A stretch of DNA of 64,000 bases from SZUA-36 sp963753105 (GTDB taxonomy: Bacteria; Pseudomonadota; Gammaproteobacteria; Xanthomonadales; SZUA-36): contig CAVWBD010000001.1 of assembly GCA_963753105.1 (NCBI GenBank), forward strand, positions 434,001 through 498,000, written 5' to 3'. The position numbers and the translations under genes are program-made. This document shows positions 53,886 through 63,463 of this stretch, piece by piece (the stretch's first letter is position 1; every line of letters begins with the position of its first letter). The notes under the pieces are model-generated. The model was not told the origin of the DNA and searched no databases. It was given only the letters and a program-made list of their open reading frames with translations.

Positions 53886-54868
53886 ATGAAACGGAAAATC
53901 CTGATTACGACCCCCATCGTATTGCTCGTCATTTGTGCCGGTGATGATGTTCTGGTTCAACGATGAGCCCGACATGTTCGATCCGATTGAGCGCACCCAA
54001 CTCCATGCCCAGGCCCACAATCACGCCGATGTAACCGGCATGACCACGACATCGACCTTGCTCGAGGTCGTCAATACCATGCTCAAAAAGCGGGGCGGTT
54101 ACATGTCCAACGACATCATGCCGCCCTGGATATTCCTGGATAACGTGCCCAACTGGGAATTTGGTGTATTGACCCAGGTGCGTGACCTGGCCCGGATTAT
54201 GCGTAACGATTTCAGCCGTTCGCAAACCCAGTCTGCCGAGGATCCCGATCTCTCCGAGGCGGATCCGGCATTTCACTACACCAGTGATCGCTGGTTGTTG
54301 CCGGCTACCGAAGGTAAATACGAAGAAGGTATGAAACACCTTGAGGCTTATTTGTCACGTCTTTCGGACCCTGCTCAACCCAATGCCCAGTTTTATGCAC
54401 GGGCCGATAATCTGTCGCACCTGGCTGGAGTTGGTTGAGAAGCGCCTTGGTGATCTTTCCCAGCAGTTATCAGCCAGTGTCGGACAGGACCGCTTGAACA
54501 CCGACCTGGCAGGGGATTCAGCCGCCACCCAATCCACTGCTGCACCCGGTGAAATGGAGGTAAAAACCTCCTGGACACAAATCGATGACGTTTTTTACAA
54601 AGCCCGTGGCAGCACCTGGGCCCTGATCCATTTTTTGAAGGCCATGGAAGTGGATTTTCATGAGGTGTTACGTAAGAAAAACGCCTTGATCAGTTTCCGC
54701 CAGATCATCCGTGAACTGGAATCAACCCAGGAACCATTGCACGCGCCGATGGTATTGAATGGTGACAAGTTTGGCGCCTTTGCCAACCACTCACTGGTCA
54801 TGGCCAATTATATTTCCCGGGCCAATGCAGCCATCATCGACCTGCGTTTTCTGTTGCAGCAAGGTTGA
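53886..54868 (+). CDS. DUF2333 family protein (two frameshifts)
   Basis: The N-terminal hydrophobic helix (MKRKILITTPIVLLVICA) is in one frame. FWFNDEPDMFDPIERTQLHA to RLSDPAQPNAQFYARADNL continues in a second frame from about 53938. The tail (LELVEKRLGDLSQQLSAS to NAAIIDLRFLLQQ) is in a third frame from about 54425. Together they make a DUF2333 protein of about 326 aa anchored in the inner membrane. The family is conserved near envelope genes in gammaproteobacteria and its function is unknown. Confidence 0.75.
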
Positions 54869-54937
54869 TTCGTGACTTACGTGTTTGATCACCCGGCAGC
54901 ATTCCGGGACAAGGTGAGTACAGGATAAGGGTCACCA

Positions 54938-55507
54938 TTGAATCCCGATATTCTTCAACACCCGTTATCCTATGTGCAGCGCCTGGATAAACGCAGCACG
55001 TTGGATATCGGTTTGGTTGTTATTCATTGCACCGAGTTGCCGGACCTGGCCACCGCCAGGGACTGGGGCGAAAAAATCATTTACCCGATTAGTTCAACCG
55101 GTAACAGCGGTCACTTTTACATTGATCGTGACGGGCGTATTGAGCAATGGGTGCCCCTGGACCGTGTTGCACATCATGTCAGATCTTACAACCATGACAG
55201 CATAGGGATCGAGCTGGTCAATAACGGCCGTTACCCGAACTGGTTTCATTCCACCCACCAGCAGATGACCGAGGTTTATTCACCCGGGCAATTGCAGTCA
55301 TTGACTTGTCTGCTGGATCAACTGGTGGAAACCCTGCCCGGTCTCAAGAATGTCGCCGGGCACGCCGACCTGGATACGGACATCAGGCCCAGCGAGGATA
55401 TTCCTGATGTGATGGTCAGGCGCAAGCTTGATCCCGGTCCGCAATTTCCGTGGAAAGATATTCTCAAACACACCCGGCTTGAGCGTTTAGACGTGGAAGA
55501 AAAGTGA
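54938..55507 (+). CDS. ampD: N-acetylmuramoyl-L-alanine amidase, AmpD-type
   Basis: 189 aa Amidase_2 domain. Zinc ligands are expected at H in LVVIHCTELPD and H in VAGHADLDTD, with the K-x-DPG motif (RRKLDPGPQFPW) close to the C-terminus. It cleaves the muropeptide amide bond in murein recycling, supplying peptide for Mpl (30.1 kb). The start is a TTG at 54938 with AAGGG 6 nt upstream. No signal peptide, so cytoplasmic, as AmpD. It overlaps the next gene by 4 nt. Confidence 0.85.
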   Translation: MNPDILQHPLSYVQRLDKRSTLDIGLVVIHCTELPDLATARDWGEKIIYPISSTGNSGHFYIDRDGRIEQWVPLDRVAHHVRSYNHDSIGIELVNNGRYPNWFHSTHQQMTEVYSPGQLQSLTCLLDQLVETLPGLKNVAGHADLDTDIRPSEDIPDVMVRRKLDPGPQFPWKDILKHTRLERLDVEEK

Positions 55508-56091
55508 AAATAAACAAGATCTGTGTGTACTGTGGTTCCAGCCCGGGCAATGACCCGGCTTATTCCCGGGCTGCCAAAAAACTGGCGGAAGAACTCTGTC
55601 AACGTGGTATTTCACTGGTTTTTGGTGGTGGTGCGGTGGGTATCATGGGGGTTATCGCTGACGCGATGCTCGACAACGGCGGTGAAGTCATTGGTGTCAT
55701 CCCAAAAAGTTTGGCTGTCAAGGAAGTCGCCCACGAAAACCTGACCGAAATGCACGTCGTTGCCTCCATGCATGAACGCAAGGCCATGATGGCTGAACTG
55801 GCCGATGGATTTATCGCCCTGCCGGGTGGTTGGGGCACACTCGAGGAAATCTTTGAAATGCTGACCTGGGCGCAACTGGGTTTTCATGAAAAACCATGCG
55901 GTCTGTTGAATGTCGAGGGTTATTTTGACAGCCTGGTGGACTTTCTTGAAAATTCATTTACCAGGAAGTTTGTCAAGGAACTGTACCGGCCCTTGCTGAT
56001 GACATCGGAACAGCCGGCGTCATTATTGGATCAGTTTACGGTTTACCAGGCGCCCAAGGTGCGTAAATGGATGGGTGAAGATGAATTGTAA
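55504..56091 (+). CDS. LOG family (TIGR00730) Rossmann-fold nucleotide hydrolase
   Basis: 195 aa. It begins KICVYCGSSPGNDPAYSRAA, with FGGGAVGIMGVIADAMLDNG and the signature PGGWGTLEEIFEMLTWAQLG (about residue 102). Family members release cytokinin-type bases from riboside 5'-monophosphates or hydrolyse AMP (nucleoside-5'-monophosphate phosphoribohydrolase). It starts at GTG, overlapping the ampD stop. Confidence 0.92.
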   Translation: MKINKICVYCGSSPGNDPAYSRAAKKLAEELCQRGISLVFGGGAVGIMGVIADAMLDNGGEVIGVIPKSLAVKEVAHENLTEMHVVASMHERKAMMAELADGFIALPGGWGTLEEIFEMLTWAQLGFHEKPCGLLNVEGYFDSLVDFLENSFTRKFVKELYRPLLMTSEQPASLLDQFTVYQAPKVRKWMGEDEL

Positions 56092-56105
56092 GAACGGAGT
56101 ATGAA

Positions 56106-56417
56106 ATGAAATATGTCATATGTCTTGTATTGCTCGCGTTGTTATCCAGTCCCGTGCTGGCCAAGGAATCCAGGGAAGATAAACAGGCGCAGTTGGATGG
56201 CAAGTGCGAGGTTGCCCGCCAGAAAAAACTGGTGCCGATACGTAAGCAATTGGTGGATGAATGTGTGGCCAACAAGGAATTTCCAAGCCGTGAAGAATGC
56301 ACCCGGTTTTATGCGGACTACGGGGCGCGCACGGGTCAACGGGCACCCTTGTTCTATGACTTACCGGAATGTGTAAGCGCGTTTGAATACCAACAAAGTG
56401 CGCGTAGTCCGGACTGA
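56106..56417 (+). CDS. Small secreted cysteine-containing protein
   Basis: 103 aa. A signal peptide (MKYVICLVLLALLSSPVLA) is followed by a charged helical mature part with four cysteines (DGKCEVA, VDECVAN, EECTRFY, PECVSAF), probably two disulfides. The ATG has GGAG 6 nt upstream. It follows the LOG gene by 14 nt. Conserved hypothetical type; function unknown. Confidence 0.75.
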   Translation: MKYVICLVLLALLSSPVLAKESREDKQAQLDGKCEVARQKKLVPIRKQLVDECVANKEFPSREECTRFYADYGARTGQRAPLFYDLPECVSAFEYQQSARSPD

Positions 56418-56418
56418 T

Positions 56419-57351
56419 TTACACCCTGATCAGTATGGCGGAGCGCACCGGCGCCGGGTGACCTTCGATAGTCAATGAGGCATCAAGCGGGTCCAGGTTT
56501 TCCTTCAGTGATTCGAATGTCATCCACTCGGTGCTGCGTTGCTCGCCAGTGCTTGTCCTGCTGACATCGAGCACCTGTATATCAGCCAGACCCGCCTGTT
56601 CCAGCCAGTCCAGCAGCAGGGGCAGGCTCGGCACGGCATGGACATTGCGCATACGTGCATAACGGCCTTTGGGCTCCAGTACCTTTTTCTCTTCATCTTC
56701 GAGTATCAATGTCTCCAGCACGATTTGCCCACCCGGGCAGGTCAATGATCTCAACCGTCGTAAATGTGCCAGCGGGTTGCGCCGGTGATACAGAACACCC
56801 ATTGAAAAAACGGTATCAAACGGCCGGCTATCATCCGGTAAGTCCTCGACCCCGATGGGGAGTACATAATTTTCCAAACCCGGACAGAGCTTTTGCATGG
56901 CCAGCCATTGCATGACAAAAACCAGCGTCGGGTCTATACCAAGTACCAGCCTTGCGCCCGCGGCCAGCATACGTAAGCCAAAATATCCGTTGCCACAACC
57001 GATATCGAGGATTAGCTGGTCGGCAAGATCCAGTTCAGCTTCGAGCCGTTGCCATTTCCAATCGGAACGCCATTCCGTATCGATCTTAATACCGGCCAGT
57101 TCAAGCGGACCTTTACGCCATGGGTGCAGTTTAAGCAGTTGTTCACGCACGGATGCCGGGTCTTCTGTTTCCCGGCCAAGCACCGGCGCAGACCGGTCCA
57201 AATTCGCAAAGCTGTCACCTGAAGGCAGGCGGTCGATCGCCTGTAACCAGGCAGCCATATCCCCGTGTGGGTTGTTCCTCAACCGGTGCCAAGCAAGGTC
57301 AGCCAGTCGCGGCCAATTCGATGTAGCCAATGGTTGATAGGGGTTTTTCAC
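56419..57351 (-). CDS. cmoB: tRNA U34 carboxymethyltransferase
   Basis: 310 aa. Transfers carboxymethyl from carboxy-SAM to 5-hydroxyuridine at tRNA position 34, making cmo5U. Visible are LKLHPWRKGPLELAGIKIDTEW, LILDIGCGNGYFGLRMLAAG (about residue 118), IGVEDLPDDSRPFDTVFSMG, VLYHRRNPLAHL and YARMRNVHAVPSLPLLLDWL. GTG 57351 overlaps the cmoA stop (GTGA), which is the best start; the open frame to 57384 lies inside cmoA. Confidence 0.94.
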   Translation of the reverse strand: MKNPYQPLATSNWPRLADLAWHRLRNNPHGDMAAWLQAIDRLPSGDSFANLDRSAPVLGRETEDPASVREQLLKLHPWRKGPLELAGIKIDTEWRSDWKWQRLEAELDLADQLILDIGCGNGYFGLRMLAAGARLVLGIDPTLVFVMQWLAMQKLCPGLENYVLPIGVEDLPDDSRPFDTVFSMGVLYHRRNPLAHLRRLRSLTCPGGQIVLETLILEDEEKKVLEPKGRYARMRNVHAVPSLPLLLDWLEQAGLADIQVLDVSRTSTGEQRSTEWMTFESLKENLDPLDASLTIEGHPAPVRSAILIRV

Positions 57352-58078
57352 TTGAAAGTTATGTAGCTGGCAAAATTGAAACACTGGAACCAGCGGCGTG
57401 GCCTGCCAAGGCCTGCCTGTTGAAAACGCTTGAAGTGTATTGCCTCGGTATCCGGCCTCAGTACATCCTCCAGTGCATCGCGTTTCTGGGCAATTTCAAG
57501 TTCGGAATAACCTTGAGTGCGTTTGAAATCATGGTGCCAGGCGGTCTGCTCCGCTTGCTCGGTTTCGTCTTCAAAACAGATTTTTTCAGAAATGATCAGC
57601 ACGGCATTTTTTCTCATGCCTGCCGAAATTCGATTCAGCAGGTCCTGGCGTTCCCGCGGTCAAGGAATTGCAGGGTGTAATTGAGCACCACGACCGAAGC
57701 GTTTTCTATCGGTGTTTCCAATATATCCTGCTGGAATATGCTGATCGGAATCCCATCGTTACGGCCTTCAAGTAATTTGCCAAACTGTGTCACCATCGCC
57801 CTGGAATTATCCACCGCGATGATTTGCACACCTTGGGTGTGTACTGCACCGGCCATGGCCAGGCTGGTGGCGCCCAGGGAACAACCCAGGTCGTATATGT
57901 GTGAATCCGGCTGTGCATAACGCCTGGCCAACAGCCCAATCATCGGCACGACCAGTTCATAACCCGGCACCGAACGGGCAATCATGTCAGGAAACACCCT
58001 GACCACCTGGTCGTCAAATTTAAAGCCGGAGGTTAATGCCCGGCTACCGGCAAACAGATTATCGTGTTCTTTATTCAT
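57348..58078 (-). CDS. cmoA: Carboxy-S-adenosyl-L-methionine synthase (one frameshift)
   Basis: Makes carboxy-SAM from SAM and prephenate for CmoB. The N-terminal part reads MNKEHDNLFAGSRALTSGFK, FDDQVVRVFPDMIARSVPGY, YDLGCSLGATSLAMAGAV, up to VVLNYTLQFLDRGN. The second part, one frame over from about 57630, is AVLIISEKICFEDETEQAEQ, HHDFKRTQGYSELEIAQKRD and WFQCFNFASYITFK. One missing G in a GGG run explains the break and gives about 243 aa. Confidence 0.9.
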
Positions 58079-58225
58079 GACTTCGTTGGCCTTTTTATTC
58101 TTCCAGTGACTTCTGGCGCATCCGTTTTACCATCAGAGTGCTATCCTTTGTAATCGGGGAAAGTAGTTAGGTCCTGATTATGCTGAGTTAAGCAGCCTTG
58201 GTTCAATGAAAAAAGAGGGTTCGAA

Positions 58226-59156
58226 ATGTTCAGTAACACATTAATCTGGGCGATCATCGTTGTATTCCTGGCGGTGGTCATTGTTCGCAAGGCCGTTATT
58301 ATCGTCAGGCAGGGGTATGAATACACGGTCGAGCGTTTTGGTAAATACTCCACCACGTTCCGCCCCGGCTTTCATTTCATGATTCCATTTGTCAACCGTA
58401 TCGGCCAGCGCGTCAACATGATGGAGCGTGTGCTGGATGTACCCTCCCAGGAGGTCATTTCCAGGGACAACGCCGTCATGACGGTCGATGGGGTGGTGTT
58501 CTTCCAGGTGCTGGATGCCGCCAAGGCCGCCTACGAGGTTCTACCGCCTTGAACACGCCACCCTGAACCTGACGATGACCAATATCCGTACGGTACTCGG
58601 TTCCATGGACCTTGATGAATCCCTGTCGAAACGCGATGCCATCAATGCCCAGTTGCTAAATGTGGTCGACGAGGCCACCACGCCATGGGGAATCAAGGTT
58701 ACCCGTATCGAGATCAAGGATATTTCCCCACCGATGGACCTGGTCAATGCCATGGCCCGGCAAATGAAGGCAGAGCGTGAAAAGCGCGCCAACATCCTCG
58801 ATGCCGAAGGTTTCCGGCAGGCTGAAATTCTCAAGGCTGAAGGTGAAAAACAGGCCATCGTGCTCGATGCCGAAGGCCGCAAGGAGGCCGCATTCCGGGA
58901 CGCTGAAGCACGCGAACGCCTGGCCGAAGCCGAGGCCAGGGCAACCACGATGGTTTCGGAAGCCATCGCTGCAGGCGATATGCAGGCGATCAATTATTTC
59001 GTGGCTCAGAAATATGTTGAGGCGCTTAGTGATTTCGCCAGCAGCCCCAACCAGAAAACCCTGCTGTTGCCGATGGAAGCCACCGGTATTCTGAGCAGCC
59101 TGGCGGGCATCGCCGAAATTGCAAAGTCAGCCATGGCTGACAACAAGCAGGGGTAA
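58226..59156 (+). CDS. SPFH/stomatin-like protein, QmcA-type (one frameshift)
   Basis: An N-terminal membrane anchor (FSNTLIWAIIVVFLAVVIV) is followed by the SPFH domain (VERFGKYSTTFRPGFHFMIP, MMERVLDVPSQEVISRDNAV). After one inserted C near 58538 it continues LNLTMTNIRTVLGSMDLDES, PWGIKVTRIEIKDISPP and a long Glu/Ala-rich coiled coil (EILKAEGEKQAIVLDAEGRK). About 309 aa corrected. It forms membrane microdomain scaffolds; the adjacent NfeD protein is the usual partner. Confidence 0.88.
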
Positions 59157-59164
59157 TCCTGATC

Positions 59165-59617
59165 ATGACCGAATGGCTCGAACACATCGTATTCTGGCAC
59201 TGGTGGATACTCGCCGGTTTGCTGCTGATACTGGAGTTGACCGCGCCCGCCTTCTTTTTCCTGTGGCTGGGTATTGCCGCAGCTGCCGTTGGCTTGATCC
59301 TGCTGGTTTTCAAGGATATCCCGCTGGAAACCCAGTTGGTCCTGTTTGGCATCGCTTCAATCGTGGCGGTGCTGGCATGGCGTAAATACCGTGAAACACG
59401 GCCCGTGACGACCGATCAACCCAATTTGAACCGCCGTGGCCACCAGTATATCGGTCGGGTGTTTTCACTTGATGCGGCCATTGTCAACGGTGTCGGCAAG
59501 GTGACCGTGGATGATTCCACCTGGAAGGTCAAAGGACCGGATTTGGCGGCTGGAACACCCGTCAAGGTCACTGGTGTCGATGGTGTTATTTTCACCGTCG
59601 AGGCAGCTGAAGGGTAA
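59165..59617 (+). CDS. NfeD family membrane protein
   Basis: 150 aa. Two or three N-terminal helices (WILAGLLLILELTAPAFFFL, WLGIAAAAVGLILLVF, QLVLFGIASIVAVLAW) and a C-terminal OB-fold domain (YIGRVFSLDAAIVNGVGKVT, WKVKGPDLAAGTPVKVTGVD). It starts 8 nt after the SPFH gene. NfeD/SPFH pairs work together in membrane quality control. Confidence 0.92.
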   Translation: MTEWLEHIVFWHWWILAGLLLILELTAPAFFFLWLGIAAAAVGLILLVFKDIPLETQLVLFGIASIVAVLAWRKYRETRPVTTDQPNLNRRGHQYIGRVFSLDAAIVNGVGKVTVDDSTWKVKGPDLAAGTPVKVTGVDGVIFTVEAAEG

Positions 59618-60361
59618 TTCAACCAGGATTTGGCTTACGACTTCAGTCAGGGCCCTGAACACTGGCAGCACCGAACGTGCCTGTGGGGTGTCTGTTACCT
59701 GTTGCAATAACTGCTCTGGGTCCAATCCCTCGTCACGCAATACTTCTGCCCGGTGACGGATGTATTCAGTTGTCACGGGTACTGAAAACTCCGGGTGAAA
59801 TTGCACCCCCCAGGCATGGTCCGCGAAGCGAAGGGCAAAGTTGTCATCCCGCGGGCTGCGCGCGAGCCTTACAGCGCCGGGGGGTAATTCAAGCACCGCT
59901 TCCACGTGTGAGGTTTGTGCAGCGAACGACGCCGGCAGATGCCCAAGTAAGTGGTCCTTCTCTCCTTGCCCGGTTAATTGTGCTTCTACGGTGCCTATTT
60001 GACGCCCGCGTGGATTGGGTCCTACCTGGCCACCCAGTGCGTGGGCCAGCAACTGGTGTCCATAACAAACCCCCAGCACCGGAACTCCGATGTCGATGGC
60101 CTTGCGCAACCAGGCTGCGGTGTATTCACTCCAGTCCTCGCGGTCTGAAACCATGGCTGCGGACCCTGTGATGAGCACACCGGCCAAACTTTCTGGTTTT
60201 GGTAGTGCTTGCCCGCGGAATACATCGACCTGCAAAAAATCTGCCACAGCCATATGGTGGGCAAACCAGTCTTCGAAATCTTCATACCGTGGTGTGATTT
60301 TTTTTATCGTGCCGCCAGCTTTTACCAACAGGAGTTGTTTCGAGGCTTTTTGTTCGTTCAT
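59465..60361 (-). CDS. Class I glutamine amidotransferase-like protein
   Basis: About 298 aa as an open frame. The GATase-1 triad is visible: the nucleophile Cys in VLGVCYGHQLLAHALGG (about residue 100) and His-Glu in WGVQFHPEFS. These stand-alone GATases resemble the GMP-synthase amidotransferase domain; the substrate is unknown. Family members end near residue 240-250. The last ~50 codons here run antisense through the end of nfeD and are probably an artefact of a lost stop or base error near 59620. Start chosen at 60361 (MNEQKASKQLLLV). Confidence 0.82.
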   Translation of the reverse strand: MNEQKASKQLLLVKAGGTIKKITPRYEDFEDWFAHHMAVADFLQVDVFRGQALPKPESLAGVLITGSAAMVSDREDWSEYTAAWLRKAIDIGVPVLGVCYGHQLLAHALGGQVGPNPRGRQIGTVEAQLTGQGEKDHLLGHLPASFAAQTSHVEAVLELPPGAVRLARSPRDDNFALRFADHAWGVQFHPEFSVPVTTEYIRHRAEVLRDEGLDPEQLLQQVTDTPQARSVLPVFRALTEVVSQILVELPFSCLDGENNTIDTSDLDGCSSRQIRSFDLPGGIIHGHLADTVDNGRIK

Positions 60362-60453
60362 CTTCTGTCTTTGCGTCCCCTTGGCTATACTAGCGTACTG
60401 CATTGGGTTAATTTGTCAGGCCATCCGGCTTGTTTTTGAATTACGGGATTTTC

Positions 60454-61347
60454 ATGACTTTTCAGGATTTTATCAACTGCCTGCAATCTTACTGGGCAGA
60501 ACAGGGCTGTGTCTTGATCCAGCCACTCGACATGGAAGTGGGGGCAGGCACCTTTCACCCCGCCACATTTTTGCGTTCCATCGGACCGGAACCCTGGAAT
60601 GCCGCCTACGTCCAGCCAAGCAGACGCCCCACTGATGGGCGCTATGGTGAAAACCCGAACCGTCTGCAGCATTATTATCAATACCAGGTGGTGATGAAAC
60701 CCGCACCGGCCAATATCCAGGAATTGTACCTTGGCTCGCTGAAAGCGATCGGTATTGACCCGGCGGTACACGATATCCGTTTCGTGGAAGATAACTGGGA
60801 ATCACCAACCCTGGGCGCCTGGGGCCTGGGTTGGGAGGTTTGGCTCAATGGCATGGAAATCACCCAGTTCACCTATTTCCAGCAAGCTGGTGGTTTGGAG
60901 TGCCGTCCCGTGCTGGGTGAAATAACCTATGGCCTGGAACGTTTGGCCATGTACCTGCAGAACGTGGACAGTATATTTGACCTGGTCTGGACCGATGCCG
61001 GAAACCGCAGGGTGACCTATGGAGAGGTGTTTCACCAAAACGAAGTGGAACAATCCACCTATAATTTCGAACACGCCGACACCAGCGCTCTTTTTGGCTG
61101 GTTTGACACCTGTGAATCCGAAGCCGGCAAGCTTGTCGAACTCGGTCTGCCATTACCGGCTTATGAGCAGGTACTGAAAGCCTCCCACACCTTTAACCTG
61201 CTCGACGCCCGCCGGGCGATTTCGGTAACCGAACGCCAGCGTTTTATCCTGCGGGTCAGGAACCTGGCGCGCCGGGTGGCGGAGGCCTATTTTGCCCGTA
61301 GAGAGGCGCTTGGCTTTCCGGGATTGAAGGAGAACGACTGTGAATAA
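60454..61347 (+). CDS. glyQ: Glycyl-tRNA synthetase alpha subunit
   Basis: 297 aa. Catalytic subunit of the alpha2beta2 enzyme. It begins MTFQDFINCLQSYWAEQGC, then QPLDMEVGAGTFHPATFLRS, YVQPSRRPTDGRYGENPNRL, FVEDNWESPTLGAWGLGWEV and EITYGLERLAMYLQ. ATG 60454 has GGGA 5 nt upstream; the frame is open from 60430. glyS overlaps its end by 8 nt. Confidence 0.97.
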   Translation: MTFQDFINCLQSYWAEQGCVLIQPLDMEVGAGTFHPATFLRSIGPEPWNAAYVQPSRRPTDGRYGENPNRLQHYYQYQVVMKPAPANIQELYLGSLKAIGIDPAVHDIRFVEDNWESPTLGAWGLGWEVWLNGMEITQFTYFQQAGGLECRPVLGEITYGLERLAMYLQNVDSIFDLVWTDAGNRRVTYGEVFHQNEVEQSTYNFEHADTSALFGWFDTCESEAGKLVELGLPLPAYEQVLKASHTFNLLDARRAISVTERQRFILRVRNLARRVAEAYFARREALGFPGLKENDCE

Positions 61348-63428
61348 GCCCACCCGTGCGGACCTCCTGATTGAACTGGGTTGCGAGGAATTACCCCCAA
61401 AATCCCTGTCCCTGCTAGCCCGGTCATTATTTGACGGCTTTTTACAACAACTCGACAAGGCGGAATTTGAGTTTGACCGCTCTGCAAGCCGGTTTTTTTA
61501 TACCCCGAGACGCCTGAGCTTGCTGGTTGCAAGGCTCGCTGAAAGCCAACCTGACCAGTTACTTGAACGCCGGGGTCCCGCGCTGGCTGCCGCATTTGAC
61601 GCTGACAACCAGCCAACCCCTGCCGCGATGGGTTTTGCACGCTCGGTCGGCAAAAATGTTGATGAGCTGGAGACACTCAAGACCGATAAAGGTGAGTGGC
61701 TGTATTGTAAAGTCGAAAAAAGCGGTGAGAAGCTGGAAAAACTGTTGTTTCCGATGCTTGAACAACGCCCTCGCCGGGCTGCCGGTGGCAAAACCCATGC
61801 GTTGGGCAGACCATGATTTTAGTTTTATTCGGCCCGTTCACTGGCTGGTGGTCCTGCATGGCACGAAAGTCTTGCCGGGCAAGCTGTTTGAGCTGGAATC
61901 CTCCAGGCTGACACGTGGCCACAGGATACACAGTCCCGGGCCACATGAGATACCTGCTGCGGGCGACTATGAAGATCTCATGTACGCCGCTTGTGTTTTG
62001 GTGGATCAAAGCAAGCGTCGTGCATTGATTGAACAGCAGGTTATTGACCTGGGTGAATCAAGCGGTGGTAAAACCGTAGTGGATCCCGATTTGCTCAACG
62101 AGGTGACCTGCCTGGTTGAATGGCCACGTTCTGTCATTGGCAGCTTTGATGAAGAATTCCTCGAGGTACCCGCCGAAGCGTTGATCGCCAGCATGCAGGA
62201 TCATCAGAAGTTTTTCCCTGTCATTGACAGAAAAAGCGATGCATTGCAGGCCACATTTATTGCTGTTGCAAACCTGGAAAGCCAGGATTTTGATGCCGTA
62301 CGCTCCGGTTTCGAGCGGGTCATACGGCCGCGCCTGGCAGACGCACGCTTTTTCTGGGACCAGGACAGAAAATCCCGTATTGAGGACTGGTTAACACAGC
62401 TTGATAGTGTTGTGTTTCAGGACAAGTTAGGATCAATTCGTGATAAATCACGACGAATAGCGTCAATATCCCGTAAATTAGCGGAAGAAATTAATATTGA
62501 AGACGGTGCGGCGGAACGTGCCGCCCTGTTAAGTAAATGTGACCTTGTCAGCCAGATGGTGGGTGAATTTCCGGAACTACAGGGCATTATGGGTGGTTAT
62601 TATGCTGTGCAAAGTGGGGAACCCACGACCGTCTCACAAGCGATCTCCGAGCACTACCGGCCGGCATTTTCAGGGGATGATTTACCTTCATCCGTGACCG
62701 GAAAAATTGTGTCCTTGGCCGACCGCCTGGATACGCTGAGCGGGATTTTTGCCGCCGGTCTTAAGCCAACCGGTAACAAGGATCCCTTTGCCCTGCGTCG
62801 TGCGGCACTGGGGCTGGTACGCATCCTGCTGGATGGTGAGGTGGATATCAGCCTGGACCGGGTCCTGCAAATAGCAGCACAGGTGCTTGGTGAACAACTT
62901 CCGGTCAATGAGAACGATACTGCAGATTTACGCCAGTTCATCCTCGAACGGTTGAAGCATTATTTACGTGACCAGGGTTTCGATACCGGTATGGTCAACG
63001 CAGCACTTGATGCACCACTCGGGACCCTGCCCGACCTGTTGGCCCGGCTTGAAGCGCTGCGCGAGTTCATGCAACACGATGAAGCTCCGGTCCTGGTTGC
63101 CGCAAACAAGAGAATTGGCAACATTTTACGTAAAACGTCAACTCCTGATACAAACGCGATCAACGAAGATCGTTTAATTATTGATGAAGAAAAACATCTT
63201 TTCGAAGAAATTAACAACATTTCAGTTGAGCTCGAAAAGCATGTTTCAGGATCGGACTACAAGGCCTCTTTAAGCCTGCTGGCCGGTCTTTCAACCGCCA
63301 TTGAAGCCTTTTTTGACAAGGTCATGGTGATGGATGACGACAAAGAAATACGCAGCAACCGTCTGAACCTGTTGATCAGGCTGAAAGGCCTTTTTGACCA
63401 GGTCGCAAACATTGCCCTGATCGGCTGA
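61340..63428 (+). CDS. glyS: Glycyl-tRNA synthetase beta subunit (one frameshift)
   Basis: About 695 aa after correction. The GTG start has AAGGAG 7 nt upstream. The first part reads LLIELGCEELPPKSLSLLAR, FYTPRRLSLLVARLAE. An extra C near 61766 (GAACAACGCCC) breaks the frame before LAGLPVAKPMRWADHDFSFI, RPVHWLVVLHGTKVL. The remainder is intact through EVPAEALIASMQDHQKFFPV, PTGNKDPFALRRAALGLVRI and the C-terminal anticodon-binding-like helices (FFDKVMVMDDDKEIRSNRL). It is essential with GlyQ, so the break is probably an error. Confidence 0.92.
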
Positions 63429-63463
63429 GTATGGTCAACCCCCCCGGCTTAGCCGGGTGGTAT

